Positions 13,401-28,400 of a DNA stretch of 64,000 nucleotides are shown here, one piece after another. Position 1 is the first letter of the stretch; the number at the start of each line of letters is the position of its first letter. The position numbers were made by a program, and so were the translations under genes. Below the pieces are notes generated by a model that saw only the letters and a program-made list of their open reading frames with translations, did no database searches and had not been told where the DNA came from. The DNA comes from Apoda limacodes (taxonomy: Eukaryota; Arthropoda; Insecta; Lepidoptera; Limacodidae): assembly GCA_946406115.1 (NCBI GenBank), contig OX291547.1, forward strand, positions 12,343,001 to 12,407,000, given 5' to 3'.

Positions 13401-16400
13401 TGACGGCTTCTTTAGCTTCAAATATTACTTTTTTGGACACTCTGTACTTTGGAGCGTTAATCTCGCCCACCGACCCTCTCACCGTGCTTGCTATCTTCTC
13501 TCAGTTAAAGGTAAATAATTGAAATAAACTTTTACATTTACGATTATTTGTATTAAAATTATGCGATGTTTTTAAACTGCCACACATTTATCACAAGTCT
13601 ATCTAGTAAATAAACCAGTATGGGCAATGTCACCATATGTTTGATTGTTAGCCGTAAATAGTAAGTATGATTTTTATTGTAGTTTAAACAACCCATTATT
13701 TCAACTATATGCTCACTTGAGGTTACCATTTCGATATTTTAAAAGTCGGGACAAAAAGCCTGACATTTCAAATAAAAAAAAATTCCCTGAAATGTCCGGA
13801 CATAGTCACTGAATTAAATAAATTATTAAATCCTATTTTATGTTTAAAGTTTAAACTAGAAGTTAAACCAATTAGCTATGAGCGAGACTGATTAATTAGT
13901 AAAACTAATTAGGTAGTTAAATAAAGACCTGGAGATGATTCTTATTTATTTAGATTTTTATTCATTTGTAAAAATTAGATACTCTTAGAAAGTCTTATGT
14001 CATAAAGTCAGGACAAAAGGAAATATCCGGACATGTCCGAGGAAATTCATACAGATGGTTATCCTATGCCTACTGTGCTCTAGTCTTAGTTAAGTGACCA
14101 GGGGGCTTAGGGGGCACATTAAACATTACAGTGCTGTACAAAGTTTTTGACCGAGCTTTATTATCTTTCAACAATGTGTGCAATAGTTTATACGGTCATG
14201 TACGACGACGGAATTTTTTCGTGTGCTACGATCCAGACGGGCATAGTATACGCTACGCTGGTCTTTAACTTCCGTTTTCAGGACATCTTTTTAATCGTAC
14301 CAGTGTATTTTGCTACTATTAAAAATATTTTCTATTACTCTTCCTTAAATATCGTACAGGTACTAAATCATATATACAAAAGAACGGACCATCCAGCCCT
14401 GCCTGTAATACCGCAGAGCAGTATTATTTCACATCGCTGCGGACCAACGGGATGCCCTAAACATAGGATACTTTTTATCCCGATCGAGCGCTCCTGTATA
14501 AATCCCTCTACCATAACCTAATTCCGTGCGAGCAAAGCCGCTAGCAAGAGCTATATAGTATTTAGATATAAACATAAATTTATGTTGTTAATTTTCCTTG
14601 CAAAAGTAATACTGTATACAGTACAGTAAAGTAAATAAAGAAATAATCGCAACACTTTTAATATTACCTTCCTTCCCGCGTAATCAGAATGTCTAAAAAA
14701 TAATATTAGTGATATAATATTATCAATACGATTAACATTCTTTAAATAACAAATTAAAAAATCGTACGTAAGAAAACCTAATTTATGCAAACCCTACAAA
14801 TCGGTATAATTATTCGCACACACATACGTAAGTAGACTATCCAGAAAAATCCAACCGGTATATTTACTATTTTACAGGTCGACGTGAATCTATATGCAAT
14901 GATATTTGGCGAGAGCGTTCTCAACGACGCAGTGGCCTTGGTTCTCAGCGGGTAATTTATTGCTTACATTTATTAAAATAGATGTTTGTTAACGGCAAAA
15001 AAATGTTTTAGTACATCAAGGTGGTATTTATTACATGTTCTTTCCTGCCTTCACAACTTATACAATTAATCAAAACTATAGTCTCATATTTTTTGGTCAT
15101 TTATATCTATACTAATTTAATATAAAATTGGTGAGTTTGTTTGTTTTACGGACTTTATCAAGAACTACCAGTCCAATTAGGAAAAAATCGTTTATTAAGA
15201 AAGGTTTTTGGGCTAACGGTGGGGCCACACTATGCCCGCTTCCGCACTGCGAGTGGCTTGCTTACTAGATGGTCGCCAGGCAACTGTTTCAAAGTAAGAG
15301 ACGTTGGAGTTGTGTTTTCTCGAAGTTGCTTTGAAACAGTTGACGACCGTCATCAAATTATTGATGATAGTAGAACTACACCTACCTACCTATTCGTACC
15401 AACTACAAATAAACTCTAAAAATGTACAGTAGCGGAATAAAAATGTTTGTCAGTTTTAAATTCATTCCCGGTAAGGGTAAGGGATCTCACGAGTACATTT
15501 TACCTTTTTGAACTATAGGTATTACAAAACGGGTTATTTCATTGTCGATTGTTGGATATATTATTATTGGACATATAATAAACAACGTATTGTACATAAC
15601 AGCAAGCTTACTTTTCCCTCTAGTATTATTTAGTAGATATATATTATGGTATTTTAGTTAAGAGTATTATATTGTATCCCAATATTACAGTTATTTAATA
15701 CAAAACACCAGACGTCGCCAACAAAAATCTTTAAATTACACAAAATATTTTTTTAGCAAACATATACGTTATATGTAAACCCTAAATGACAAAAAATGGA
15801 CCTATTGGGTCAACTCTTTATGCTGTGTGTAGGTTTATGTTAATTTGCAATTTATTTTTGTGGATTTAGTAACCCACACTACTTGTTACTATTGGTGCAA
15901 CATTTTAGTATTTGCGAGTTATGTTACGATAAACAAATGATCACTATCATTCATTGGACAAGAACAACTTGTAGTGCCTTTTCACACATTCCGGCTGCTG
16001 GGTAGTTGGCACCGGGGATACCCGGTGGCGAAATGTATGTAGGGCCCGAATAGTTAAGGTCGGTACATATAAAAGCTTTCATACATGTCTGTATACTTCG
16101 CCACCGGGTATCCGGTTTTGTCTACCTGGTTACCGGAACTTCTGAAAAGGCATGCCCAGTAGTAAATTGAAAAGGTTTGTCGATTCATTTCCTTAACACC
16201 TTACTCATAAGAGTAGATACATGGTACCTATGCGAACCATACCGCAACCAGATTATATTCATAGATAATTTAATTGTCTCAATGTTTATTTTATTTTCCT
16301 CCTGTAATATGCCAAGCAGAAAAAGGCTTAGGGTTAACGAACCTTTACTAATTTACTAACTCCGCTACTGTACATAATGTCTTGGAAATTATTAATGCAC

Positions 16401-19400
16401 ACTAGGCAGTTCCAACCGCAATGCAATTAGAATATTTTTGTAACTAGATGCGACGCTCGCAAAACATGGACTAAAGCATTATATCAATATGCCTAAACCA
16501 TCCTGGATAAACCCATTAGTCTCAAATTATAAGCGAAAATACAGATATTACGTTTTATGTATGTAGCGATAATGAAGTTATAAAGTTTGAACGTTGGTAA
16601 CTTTAGACGGCACGTCTCGTACATAAATAAAATGAATCTGTATAAACAACTATAAATAAAAATTTATCACCCAACAGCGCTTCGATTTATTGTTATTTCA
16701 TAGAATTATAATTATTTTATTATCAGCATAATAATTTTAATTATACAAAATAACTGTACAGATAACACTATACTCATTAAATGTTAGAGGTGATTAATAA
16801 ATTTCATATTAAGACCTATTATTTGTAGAGTTTAAACCGCGCAATATATCTCGTATACATCGCCACAGAGCATCGCATTCGATAAAATCGGTTCGAGAAT
16901 ATCGCATTCCCGGTAGCAAAACCCTACAGTATACGGTAAAAAATATATGTGTCGAATACGATATTTTCTTGCATAGACGCCGTGTGATCGATTTTCAGAG
17001 TTGCCATAAAAATTTTGTTGTCACTACGATTTTCGATAAAATCTCGTATACGGTATACGAAAAAAATTGCGCCGTGTGAAACTAGCCTAAGAGTTTTGTT
17101 GTTGCGGACTGGCAACAACTAAACTGTTTGACCATCCATATGTTTTATGAACAGCTTTATATATTATTATTTATTTTTTGTAGTATGCTGTCAAATATGT
17201 CTTCAAATTGCTTAAGAGATATTACCCCTGCTACTTAGAGTCGCCAATTGATATGTTTATTTTCCTCTTTGTGCATAGCAAATTTCAAAAAAGTGCGTGT
17301 ACAGAAATATGTTACTAGTTATAAGCGATGTTTAGAATGTGTTGTTATGTTCCTACGATAAAACTGCAAGATCTAGATAGCATATCTGTAAAAAACGGCC
17401 ACTTTTTCAAAGTCAAAGTCAAAATGGTTTTATTCAAATTAGGATTTTACAATCACTTTCAATCGTCAAAGTTATAAAATATTATTTTTTGAACCCTCCC
17501 ACCTTCCCGCCGGTTCACAATGTTGTTGATTTCTACCGAGAAGAATCCGGCAAGAAACTCGATAGTTACTCTTTTAAAAACACTATCAATAATACAAATA
17601 AACTAAAATACAATTAATGTTTTAAATAAAAAAAATTTTAGTCGTAAAAAAGTTTTAGCAGTGCTATCAACAACTTACACTTTTATCCTAAAAACAGTAC
17701 CAAACGTTCATAAGATAGCTAACAACTGGTTACACTTTCCTGAAGAAGCACATTTTTGAAATTTGCTTTGCATGAAGAGGAAAATAAAAATATCTATTGG
17801 CGGCGCTGTGGACATCAGGAACCCTCTTAAGTGAAATTTTTCATGTGTATTCATTTATTTCATTAAAAAAAAAACATAAATTTAAGTTTACTTTTTCCAG
17901 AGCCATACAGAACTACGAGAAAAGATACAAGAATGACGGTGGTTTCGAATTTACTGCGTTCTTAGCAGCCGCCGGAGACTTCGTTGGAATCTTCACTCTG
18001 TCGCTGCTTGTTGGTGCATTGATGGGCTGCTTCACTGCATTGATATCCTTTTGAGATTCTTTATAACCACTAAATGTGACCGTTGTTAATTAGATGGCCA
18101 TTATTCAATTACCAAGTAGTAAACATGGAAAATAATATTACTATATGCGCACAAATAACCTTACAGTCCTATTCCCTAAGAGAGGATTATTTCCTACGTA
18201 ATTATTAATTATATGGCTTTATGTATGTAAGAGTAACGAAGGTGGTGAAATGAAAGAGTGGGTCAAAGTAAAATGCCCCTTTTAATAGTTCTTTACAAAT
18301 TATGATAATGAGTTATTTAGAATTGGACGTAAAACCATTACAGTAGAGTTAGTAGTTTTCAGATTTTCGAAAACAGTGAATTTTAAACTTTATATATTTT
18401 AATTCTTATTTTCTTATTCTATATTTTAAGCATAAATTGTAAGAAAAAAACCTATATTTTTAACCGACTTCAAAAAAGGAAGAGGTTCTCAATTCTTCGG
18501 AATCTTCTTTATGTATGTTCCCCGATTACTCGAAGACGCCTGGACCGATTCGTGAAATTCTTTTTTTATTTAAAAGGGTATACTTCCCAGGTGGTCCCAT
18601 ATTAACGTAGTGAATTTAAAACTTAATCTTTTGGAGAACTAAATGTATGTTAATTTGGATTAGGAACTGGTTTTATGTTGATTTTAATAAAATTTGTATG
18701 GATGTTTTAAGTGTACGAGAAAAAAAAATGTCACTCAAAAGTTAAAAAATAAAAAAAAAAACCGTTTTGCAAAAAAAAAAAAAAATTTTGCACACATGGG
18801 ATTGATAGGGACTTTTTACAATTTTATTTTAATGGTATCCCTAACGTTCATGTAAAAATGTAAAAAATCACCTTTTAGGAATTTACGCAAGGGTGAATGT
18901 CTATTTTGACCGGACCCCGAGAATATTTGAATATGCGCCTCACATTTAACACAAGAAAACGTCAACTTCACGTTTTTGACGTCAATTTGAAAGGATTTGT
19001 TTTGAAAACTTAAAAAAAAATATAAATTCCATTAATTTATACTAAAAATATTTTATATTAATAACAAAATAATAAAAAATTTAAAAAAATATGTAAAAAT
19101 CTTTTTCAAGCTAAATATATTAATTTATCATATGATAATCAAGGTTAATTTTGGTTAGTGTCAGAGCGTTATCCCTTGTAAATTTATGATGCTCTGACAC
19201 AAACCTATGATATCCGATGGATATGTTTTGTTTACTAAAGTAAATTACTATTACATTTATAAGCTTGAAAATGTAACCAATCAACCCGTTTTACTATCTA
19301 ATATAGAGGGTAACGAGTTATGTCTAGCTATATTGAAAAATAACACATTTTTTTTCAATAGGTTTTTGCACCTCTAGTATTTTATCAGGAAGTACCTACT

Positions 19401-22400
19401 GTGACTGAATCTAAGACTTATAATTCCTTAACACGTTCCCACATGACTAAGTATACGCACGTGCGCGACTGGCCGTTGCTGGAGTCTGCTCTCTTCGTGC
19501 TCATGTCGTACGCAGCCTTCCTTATTGCCGAAGTTTGTGAACTGACAGGTAACCTTTTGCTTACTTATTTAGGAGCAGTTTTACGGACAATTTTTTGAGC
19601 AATGATTGCTCAACAAAAACTGCCAGAGGTAGTAGAGCAATTTTTAGCAGTAGTTCCATAATACTTTGTATGGCGTGGTATATTATGGCATATATTGCTA
19701 GAAATACAGCAATAATTACTGCATTTTGGCATCGCATTATTTGATGTTTTCGTAAGTGTCGTGACGTCATAACTTGCTTGCAATTTGAATGGCTCCTTTG
19801 TGTGTGTGTTTATAACCGATTTCTATTTGATATTTATTAAAAAATAGTTTACATCAGCTTCATAGAGTTTGTGGATTTGAACGTGCTTATATTAAAAAAT
19901 ACCTCTAGTAGCAGTAGTCCGGTTGTTAGTCCGGTTGACCGAACTACTGAAACTTTTAAGTTGCAATAGTTCGGTTGCGACAAAGAACCGAACTATTGAT
20001 ACCTTTTTAGTAGCAACGGTCCGGTTCGTTAATAAATTAAACAAAATATAATAAATATAAACAAACTATTTTAAAAATATTTAAAAAAAGATCCAGTGAT
20101 AATATAACATTTTTAAGCAAAATAAACGTTATCTTAAAAAAACAAATGAGTGTCTAAAAGCAAATAAATGATTTTTTTTTTATCACAAAAACCCTTTTTT
20201 GGAAACTTTTCTTTAATTTTTTTTTTATTTTTTTTATTATCATCAATTTTTAGTAATCAACAATCATAAGTAAAAAAAAGATTTTTTTTTGCAGTAAAGT
20301 TAGTCTTAATAGTTAAAACCATAATTTTTTTTATCACACTTGCTCGTAAACAGTGTCGTTACGAGCAGGCAAAACCTTAATTACTCACACGGCCTCTTAT
20401 AAAAAGAAGCGTAACAAGTGTTACGTAACTAGTTAAACTGAAATAAATTCATTTTCATTTCATTTTGTAAATTTTACTTTTCCTAAGTGATAGATTTTAG
20501 CAAGCTCTTTGTTTCGAACGACAGCTGTCAAACTAAATAGGCCCATATCTCCGAAACTATTTATCGTTGACCAGTTGTTTTTTACAGAAGTGATGGATCT
20601 CATCAAGATTTTCATTTCGTATGACAGCTGTCAAAATAAAAAGGCTCATATCTGGGAAACTATTGATCATAGACCAGTTGTATGTTCACAGAAGTAATAG
20701 ATCTCATGAAGAGCTTTATTTCGGATGATAGCTGTCAAACTAAAAATGGCTATATCTCTGTAACTATCGATCGTAGACAAGTCACTTCTGTAAAGAAAAA
20801 AACCGCAAGAAAAAAAAATTTTTTTACTTATGATTAATAAAAATAAAAAAAATTAAAGAAAAGTTTCCAAAAAAGTGTTATGATAAAAAAAAATTGACAT
20901 TCATTTGTTTTTCGACACTCATTTGTTTTTTTTAAGATAACGTTAATTTTGCTAAAAAAATGTTTTTTTGATATAAAATAGTTTGTAAATATATTTTGTT
21001 TAAATTATTAAGTAACCGGACTGTTGCTACTAAAAAGGTATAAATAGTTCGGTTCTTCGTCACAACCGAACTATTGCAACTTAAAAGTTTCCTGCTACTA
21101 GAGGAAAAATTACCGGTCCAGTTTAAAAAAGAAGAAGGTGTAGGCTAAAATCGGATCCAAATAAATATTATATGATAATTCATTTGAATCAAGTGTCCTA
21201 TCGGCGGAATTTTATTTAACTCAGCCTGTAGCGTATTGGCCGCAAGGACGTTCGAGAGGTGACCATTAAGTCTTTAAGACTCGAACCATCGAATTTCGTG
21301 CTAGAGTCACATAAAGACTTTATGGTCACTTACGCTTCATGGATCTTTGGTAGGAGCACTGCCTGCCGACTCGAGGGGCGTGGGTTCGATCTCCGCACAG
21401 GACATTTATGTGATGAACATTTGACAATTTGTGTTTGTCTTCAGTCTGGGGCGTTCTGTATTCATTGTCTGGTACCCATAGTACAAGTTTTGCTTAGTTT
21501 GGTACCAGGTAGTGGGCATTAATACTAAAAGTAAAAATATGGCCAAGTGAGTGCTTACAAGTTATGTTTTCATACCAGGAGAAAAAATAGCACTATCTGT
21601 AATTACTTTAGAAAACTTCATGAAACATAGTGAACTTGGATACATACTGAATGAAAGGGGTGAAAACTGAGGGTTTCAGGGGCGATAAATCGATCTAACT
21701 ACGTTTCAATTTTAGAAAACTTCGTTTTGTCGGTGTTTTCAGGTAATGATAATCTGAAAAATATGACTTCCTGACATCTATTGGCGAGTCGTGATACTAT
21801 TATTTTATCGACACAGCCACGCTAAAGCTACTCGACAATAGATGGCGTTGTTAAGCAACACTAAAGCTACTTGACAATAGATGGCGTTGTTAAAAAAAAA
21901 CCCCAGGTACTATTTATTTATTTACTTAACACAATTGTTATTATTCCAGGGGTAGTAGCGGTCCTATTTTGCGGTATTTGCCAGGCGCACTACACATACA
22001 ACAACCTATCGTCCGACTCTCGCAACAGCACAAAGCAGTTGTTCGAACTACTCAACTTCCTCGCAGAGAACTTTATCTTTACCTACATCGGCGTCTCCAT
22101 GTTCACATTCCCTAAACACCACTTCGATCCTTGGTTTATTATCGCCGGATTTGTATCCTTTTTTTTACCCGACTACTATCGTACTACTGAAATGTGAATA
22201 ATTGAAGCCAAAATTTGTTACAGTTATATAGTAATTGTTAAGTCCCAACAGAACAACCTACCCGTGGGGACCCAGCATTAGCACCAAGCAATGTAACTTA
22301 TACTTGTAGAAGGTATAAATTATTTCACCTAAGTTATTTTGTCAGCTTTATTGGTTTGCTAGCATCGATTTTGAAAGTTTAATGGATACTTTCAATGTTA

Positions 22401-25400
22401 GTGGATGCCTTCGTTGTACTAGAGGCTTGAATGCGTTTTTTACTTTGTGGTAATACATATGTGTCAGACAACTACCTTGACGTAGGGTAAAAGCATAATA
22501 TCTATAAAACTTAAGAGTCTTCCCGAAAATAAACTTTGATTTTCGTATTTTTGAAAATGCTATAAAATATGACATAACTATTACCTATAATTTTGAATAA
22601 AATATACATTATTCCTTAATATTTTCTCCTTGTTCCTCTAGAACCAGAATTTTGATTACACTTTTGGTTTTGAATTAAAATAACAAAATGTAGGTAGCAT
22701 ATTTTGATAGAAGTATCCTTTAAACTGCGAGTGATTTTAGCATTGAACTTTTACTTAGTCAGTCTGGACGCATTTAAAATATACTTTTTCAGAAAAGTAA
22801 TGTAAGTTATTAAACTTTAATTTTACTTAGCCAGTAATATCAGATCACTTCAACGATTGGTCGTGCTGTCAACATTTATCCGTTATCGTTCATACTCAAC
22901 TTAGGAAGAAAGCCGCCAATACCGATCAATTTCCAACACATGCTTTTCTACTCAGGTAAATAAAGTTCACCTAACATATTTCTACACACGTTGGACGCTT
23001 TCTTTTGACGCCTTACATTTTGTAGATTTTTTAGTCAATTATTTCAAGTCAAAAAAATCGGCCCAGTGCGAGTCGGAGTCGCGCACGAAGGGTTCCATAC
23101 CATTATCTATAAAAGTTAATTTATTTTTTTATATTTATATGAGTTGATTGAATGAAAGGTAAATTGCGGTTTACGATTTATGACATATTAAAAAAAACTA
23201 CTTACTAGATCTCGTTCAAACCAATTTTCGGTGGAAGTTTGCATGGCTATGTACATCATATATCTGTTGAATATATATCTTTTTTAGATTTATCATCCTC
23301 TTATTTTAGAAGTTACACGGGGGGGGGGGGCACATTTGACCCCTTTGGAATTCTCGCGCAAACTATTCAGTTTAGAAAAAAATATATTAGAAACCTCAAT
23401 ATCATTTTTTGACCTATCCAAAGATACCCCAAAAGTATGGGTTTGATGAAAAAAAAATATTTAAGTTTCAATTACGAGTATGGGGAACCCCCAAAATTTA
23501 TTGTTTTTTTTCTATTTTTGTGTAAAAATCTTAGTGCGGTTCACAGAATATATCTATTTACCAAGTTTACACACTATAGTTCTGATAGTTTCGGAAAAAA
23601 GTGGCTGTGACATACGGCCGGACAGACAGACAGACAGACATGACGAATCCATAAGGGTTACGTTTTTTGCCATTTGGCTGCGGAACCCTAAAAATGTACT
23701 GTAATTCTTCATAGATATTAAAAAAAAAAATTGCTTTCATTGTCTACATAGTCGGCATAGTACTACAAGTTAGTAGTTTACTATTAGTAGTAGTAGTTAC
23801 TTAGTTAGTACATCGTATTAACTTGTAGTTAGTTTGGAAACTAATAGCACTGTGTTAGAAAATTTTATTTATTAATTGTAATAATTTTATGTTAGTTTTT
23901 TGTTGTTAATTATTCATTTATAAAATCGAAATACACATAAATACTGATGCAGTGGCGAATTGTGTGCATCGAATGTATATTTTTAATATTTGTATAAATA
24001 AATTGTATATTTTGTGTAAGGTCTACGAGGCGCAATGTCGTTCGCGCTGGCGATCCGCAACACGGTGTCTGAGGCGCGGCAGGCGATGTTGACGACCACC
24101 TCTCTCATCGTAATTGCCACTGTCGTGTTGCAGGGCGGTGCCGCCAGTCATGCACTCGCCTATCTGCGAATACCTACTGGGTACACATCTGTTTCTTTTT
24201 ATTTTATCTGCTTCAGTCCTTCAACCTCAAGAAGCTGCTCGGAGTTTGAACCATATAAGCCTGACCATTTGTTCATCCATATGTTTGAGGGGCTTATTAA
24301 AGATAAATCTCAGGATGTTGTGCGTCGTTACTTGCTCATTTTTCGCAATTAATTTCATAGATCTTCGATGCATAATCCTTCACAGGTCTTTCCAGACACT
24401 GCTTGAAAAGGTATTAGGTTAAGATGATAAATTTGGTGATCTCACTTAAGGCCATCCCTGCGGTCCACTAGCGCCGCCATTGGACATTTCTATTTACTGT
24501 TCGTAGATGATAAGTATGTGAGTACGGGGCACAAGTGAAAGTCAAGACGGCTGTCAACGCACTGGCGTTTATTTTAAAGTAACCGTTTTGCGGACGCAGC
24601 CGCGTCTATAGCTACCTAGTTATAGCTACATATATAACAACCCTCCCCTAACAATTTGGACTACATACTTAATTCTAACATGACATATCACAAAAATGGA
24701 TGATAGTTGACACAGGGGCGAACACGTTTGGACCTTTCCGGGAGCACAGGTTTCTCCTCGGCGGCCTCTATGTCGTCAGTGTTCACTATGTCAAAGAAAT
24801 CATCGTCATCCTCTGAAGGTGGCCGACGAACTCCTCTTGTTAGGGTGACATGAGACGATGACAGTGACGGCGAATTTTCTGGCATCACCACGGGCTCCGG
24901 AGATGCGGCCGTGGACGGCGCTGTGTCGTTTTCTCCCTCCTCCATTGTGGTGGTATCCGTTATGTCACTACCATCATAGGTATTTGCTACGCCGTACCCC
25001 GGCATCAAATCGCTTACATTCGAATCTTTATAATGGCACATTTGGTTTTTATGTTTTTTAACACAAACAGAAGTTTGACAGTTTTCTATTAGGTACATCA
25101 TTTTCCCTAACTCCTTTTTTACAATTCCTTTAACCCAATTAAACTTGTTGTTACTGAAATATTTTTTGTACCAAACATATTGTCCCAGTGCAAATGATCT
25201 CTGTTTCCCTCCTTGAACTTCAGTTTGCAAACACTGTTTGGAACGGACACGATCAGACAGGGCGGCGGACGAAGGTGACGGTGGCATCGACGGGCTCAGC
25301 AGGTCCAGCCGGGAACGCAGCTTGTGGCCAAACACTAGCTGAGCTGGCGATGTGCCGGTGACCGAATGAATGGAATTACGATAGTCAAAAATATACTTTA

Positions 25401-28400
25401 ATAATTTCAGTTTGCTTTCTCTTACGTTCTTACTAGTTTGTAAACTAGAGCGGATGCCACGTTTAATTATTTTAACAAATGACTCGGCTTGGCCATTGCT
25501 GGCAGGATGGTACGCAGGTGACGTCATGTGTGATATACCGATCAGGTTGCAAAAATAATTAAACTCTTGTGAACAAAAAGATGTTCCGTTATCTGTTACA
25601 ATAGTATGAGGTAGGCCAAATCTAGACATAAAATGATATAACCTATCTATGACCGCAGGTGAGGTACTAGTTGTATTCATGTCGTAAACTTCTACCCATT
25701 TAGTGTAGGCATCTACAATGACTAGGTACATGTGTCCATTGATCGGGCCTAAAAAGTCTAGATGTACCCTATAGAAAGCCTGTTGGGGATAGGGCCATGG
25801 GGAGATGGGTGCCCGGGGCGGCGATGGTCGCAGCTGCACACACACTCCACATAGTCCTATCATACGTTCTATCGCTTCGTCTATGCCGGGAAACCAGAAA
25901 CGGGCGCGAGCTTCGGCTTTTGTTTTAACAATGCCTATGTGTGAAGTATGCAGCTCTGACATAATTCGTTCACACAAAGACCCCGGTATAACTACTTTAT
26001 GGCCGCGCATGACGCATCCATGTTCGTAAGACAGTTCTAGTCTACACAAATGATATGGCTTTAATTCAATATTAGTGACTTTTTTTGGCCATCCGTTGTA
26101 TATATATTGAATTACTTTAGTCAGAACGCAATCCTTGTTTGTTGCATCCCGTAACTCGTGGACAGTTACCGGTAGCGCTCCTTCTACAACAAAGCATACA
26201 TAAGTGGCGGGGTCGCACGCTTCGTTCGTGGGTTGTGGCGGCCCCGTCACTGCGGCACCTGCACCGACGTCCGTTATCTCGGGCAGGCTTGCGCGCGATA
26301 AATAATCTGCGCTGTTAGATGCACTTTTAATATATTCAATGGTATAATTATAACCACTTAAAAACAGAGCATAGCGTTGCAACCTATTTGCGGAGACTTC
26401 TGGTATTCCCTTGTGTGGGCCGAATATGGATAGCAAAGGCTTGTGATCTGTGCGCAGTACAAAAGGTGTTGATCTACCGTATAAATACTGGTGGAATCGC
26501 CGGACCCCAAATATTATGGCCGTAGCTTCCTTTTGTATTTGAGAATAACGACGCTCTGCACTATTTAGAGTACGCGAAGCGTAAGAAATTGGCTTTTCTT
26601 GACCATCTTCACCTACTTGCGATAAAATTGCCCCTAACCCGCTGGGCGACGCGTCCACTGTTAGAATTATCTTAGCATTCTGGTCGAAATGCGTTAGAAC
26701 TTGTTCCGAAACCAAAATTTTCTTAATTTTTTTGAATGCGTTATCTTCTGAAGCACTCCAACACCATTTACTGCCCTTTTTTAAACGTTCATACAATGGA
26801 CTCAGAATACTAGATGCCTCTGGAACGAAACATCTGTAATAATTTACCAACCCCAAAAACGATTGCAATTGGTTTATGTTTTTTGGTGTCGGTGCATTTA
26901 GAATTGCTTTCACCTTCTCTGGCGATTTTTTTAGGCCGTCTTTATTAATCACATACCCAAGGTAACTGATTTCACCGGAGAAAAAAGAACATTTTTCCTT
27001 TTGCAAGGTTAACCCTGCGTCGTGCATCCTGTGTAGAACCTCATTCAACCTATTTAGGTGCTGGCTACGATCAGGGGCTGTAATTAAAACGTCATCAAGC
27101 AGGACTAACACGCCGTTGATGCCTGCCAGTAGGTTTTCCATTGCGCGCTGAAAAATAGCCGGCGCGGAGGCAAGCCCGAACACGAGACGCGTATAGACAA
27201 ATAGCCCACGATGCGTGTTGACACACGTTACCTTTTGCGACTCGTTATCTAAACAAAGCTGGTTATAAGCCATTGACAAATCTAATTTTGTGAACTCGGT
27301 CCCCCCACTTAGCTTAGAGAACAGTTCATTAGTCGTAGGTAACGGGTACTGATCAATAGCCAACTGTTTATTGATACTAACTGAGTAATCGGCGCAAATC
27401 CGTACAGAACCGTCTCTCTTTAACACCGGTACGATCGGTGACGCATACTCTGAATGTTTTACCGGTCAAAGCACCCCTAACTGGACTAACCGGTCTAGCT
27501 CATTTTCAACTTTGTCCCTTAACACAAATGCTATGGGACGTGCTTTGCAAAATATGGGATTTGTCCCTTCCTTCAAAGTTAATTTAACTTCGTATTTATT
27601 AAATTTTCCTAATTGCCCTGAAAACAACCGAGGGTATCTAAATTGTAACGATTCAACTAAGTCATTTGTTTGTTCACAATAGCGAATTGGACTAATCTGT
27701 AACTCGAACTTAGCAACAAAATCACGACCTAGCAACGACGGCCCGTCACCGCGCACAACGAACACTTCAAGGACGCGCGTGCGCCCGGACCAACACACTG
27801 ACATACGTACACACCCTATACAACGCAGTACCTCGCCTGTGTAACTAACTAATTTTTTTGTTGTTGTGTCTAATGAAATATTTTTGAAATGCAACCTGTA
27901 CAATCTTTCTGAAATGACGGTCACCGCTGAACCACTATCGATTTCAAATCGTAATTCCTTTCCATTAACATACACCATCTCAACCAATGGTTCACCTTTA
28001 ACTGAGCGAATATTAAATAACTTACCGTCGTCATCGTCGCCCTCGTCTACCACATTTGCAACAAAATTCAATTTTTTGCACATTCGGCGCAAATGTCCCT
28101 TGGTATTACACTTTTTACACGTATAATTAGCAAAACGACACGATTCTGTTTTATGATTATTATAACCGCACACAGAGCACTTTACTTTTTGACCACGGTC
28201 GGCGTCGCGACGCTGGTTGATCTTGAACAGCTGATCTGGCGGCTGGTCGCCAACGCCGCGCGCTGCGCTCGCCACGGCGGCGCGCGCGCTGCGTAGGCTC
28301 TCTGCTAGCTCCACGGCCTTGGACAACTTGAGCTGCGATAGCTCCTGCACATACATTTTTTCCTTTTCGGCTCCTGGAAGCATGCCCATAATAAACCGGT

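Noticed and set aside
14147..14521. 124-codon open frame in exchanger intron 4
   Set aside because: No recognisable protein similarity, no repeat or splice context, and the neighbouring exchanger exons join without it.
16860..17100. Possible third copy of the GGC...GCC MITE family
   Set aside because: Only one end (CGTGTGAAACTAGCC) and parts of the interior resemble the family; the other end could not be found.
24688..25200. Envelope-like gene after Pol in the Gypsy element
   Set aside because: The Pol frame runs nearly to the 3' LTR and there is no extra frame with a signal or membrane segment.
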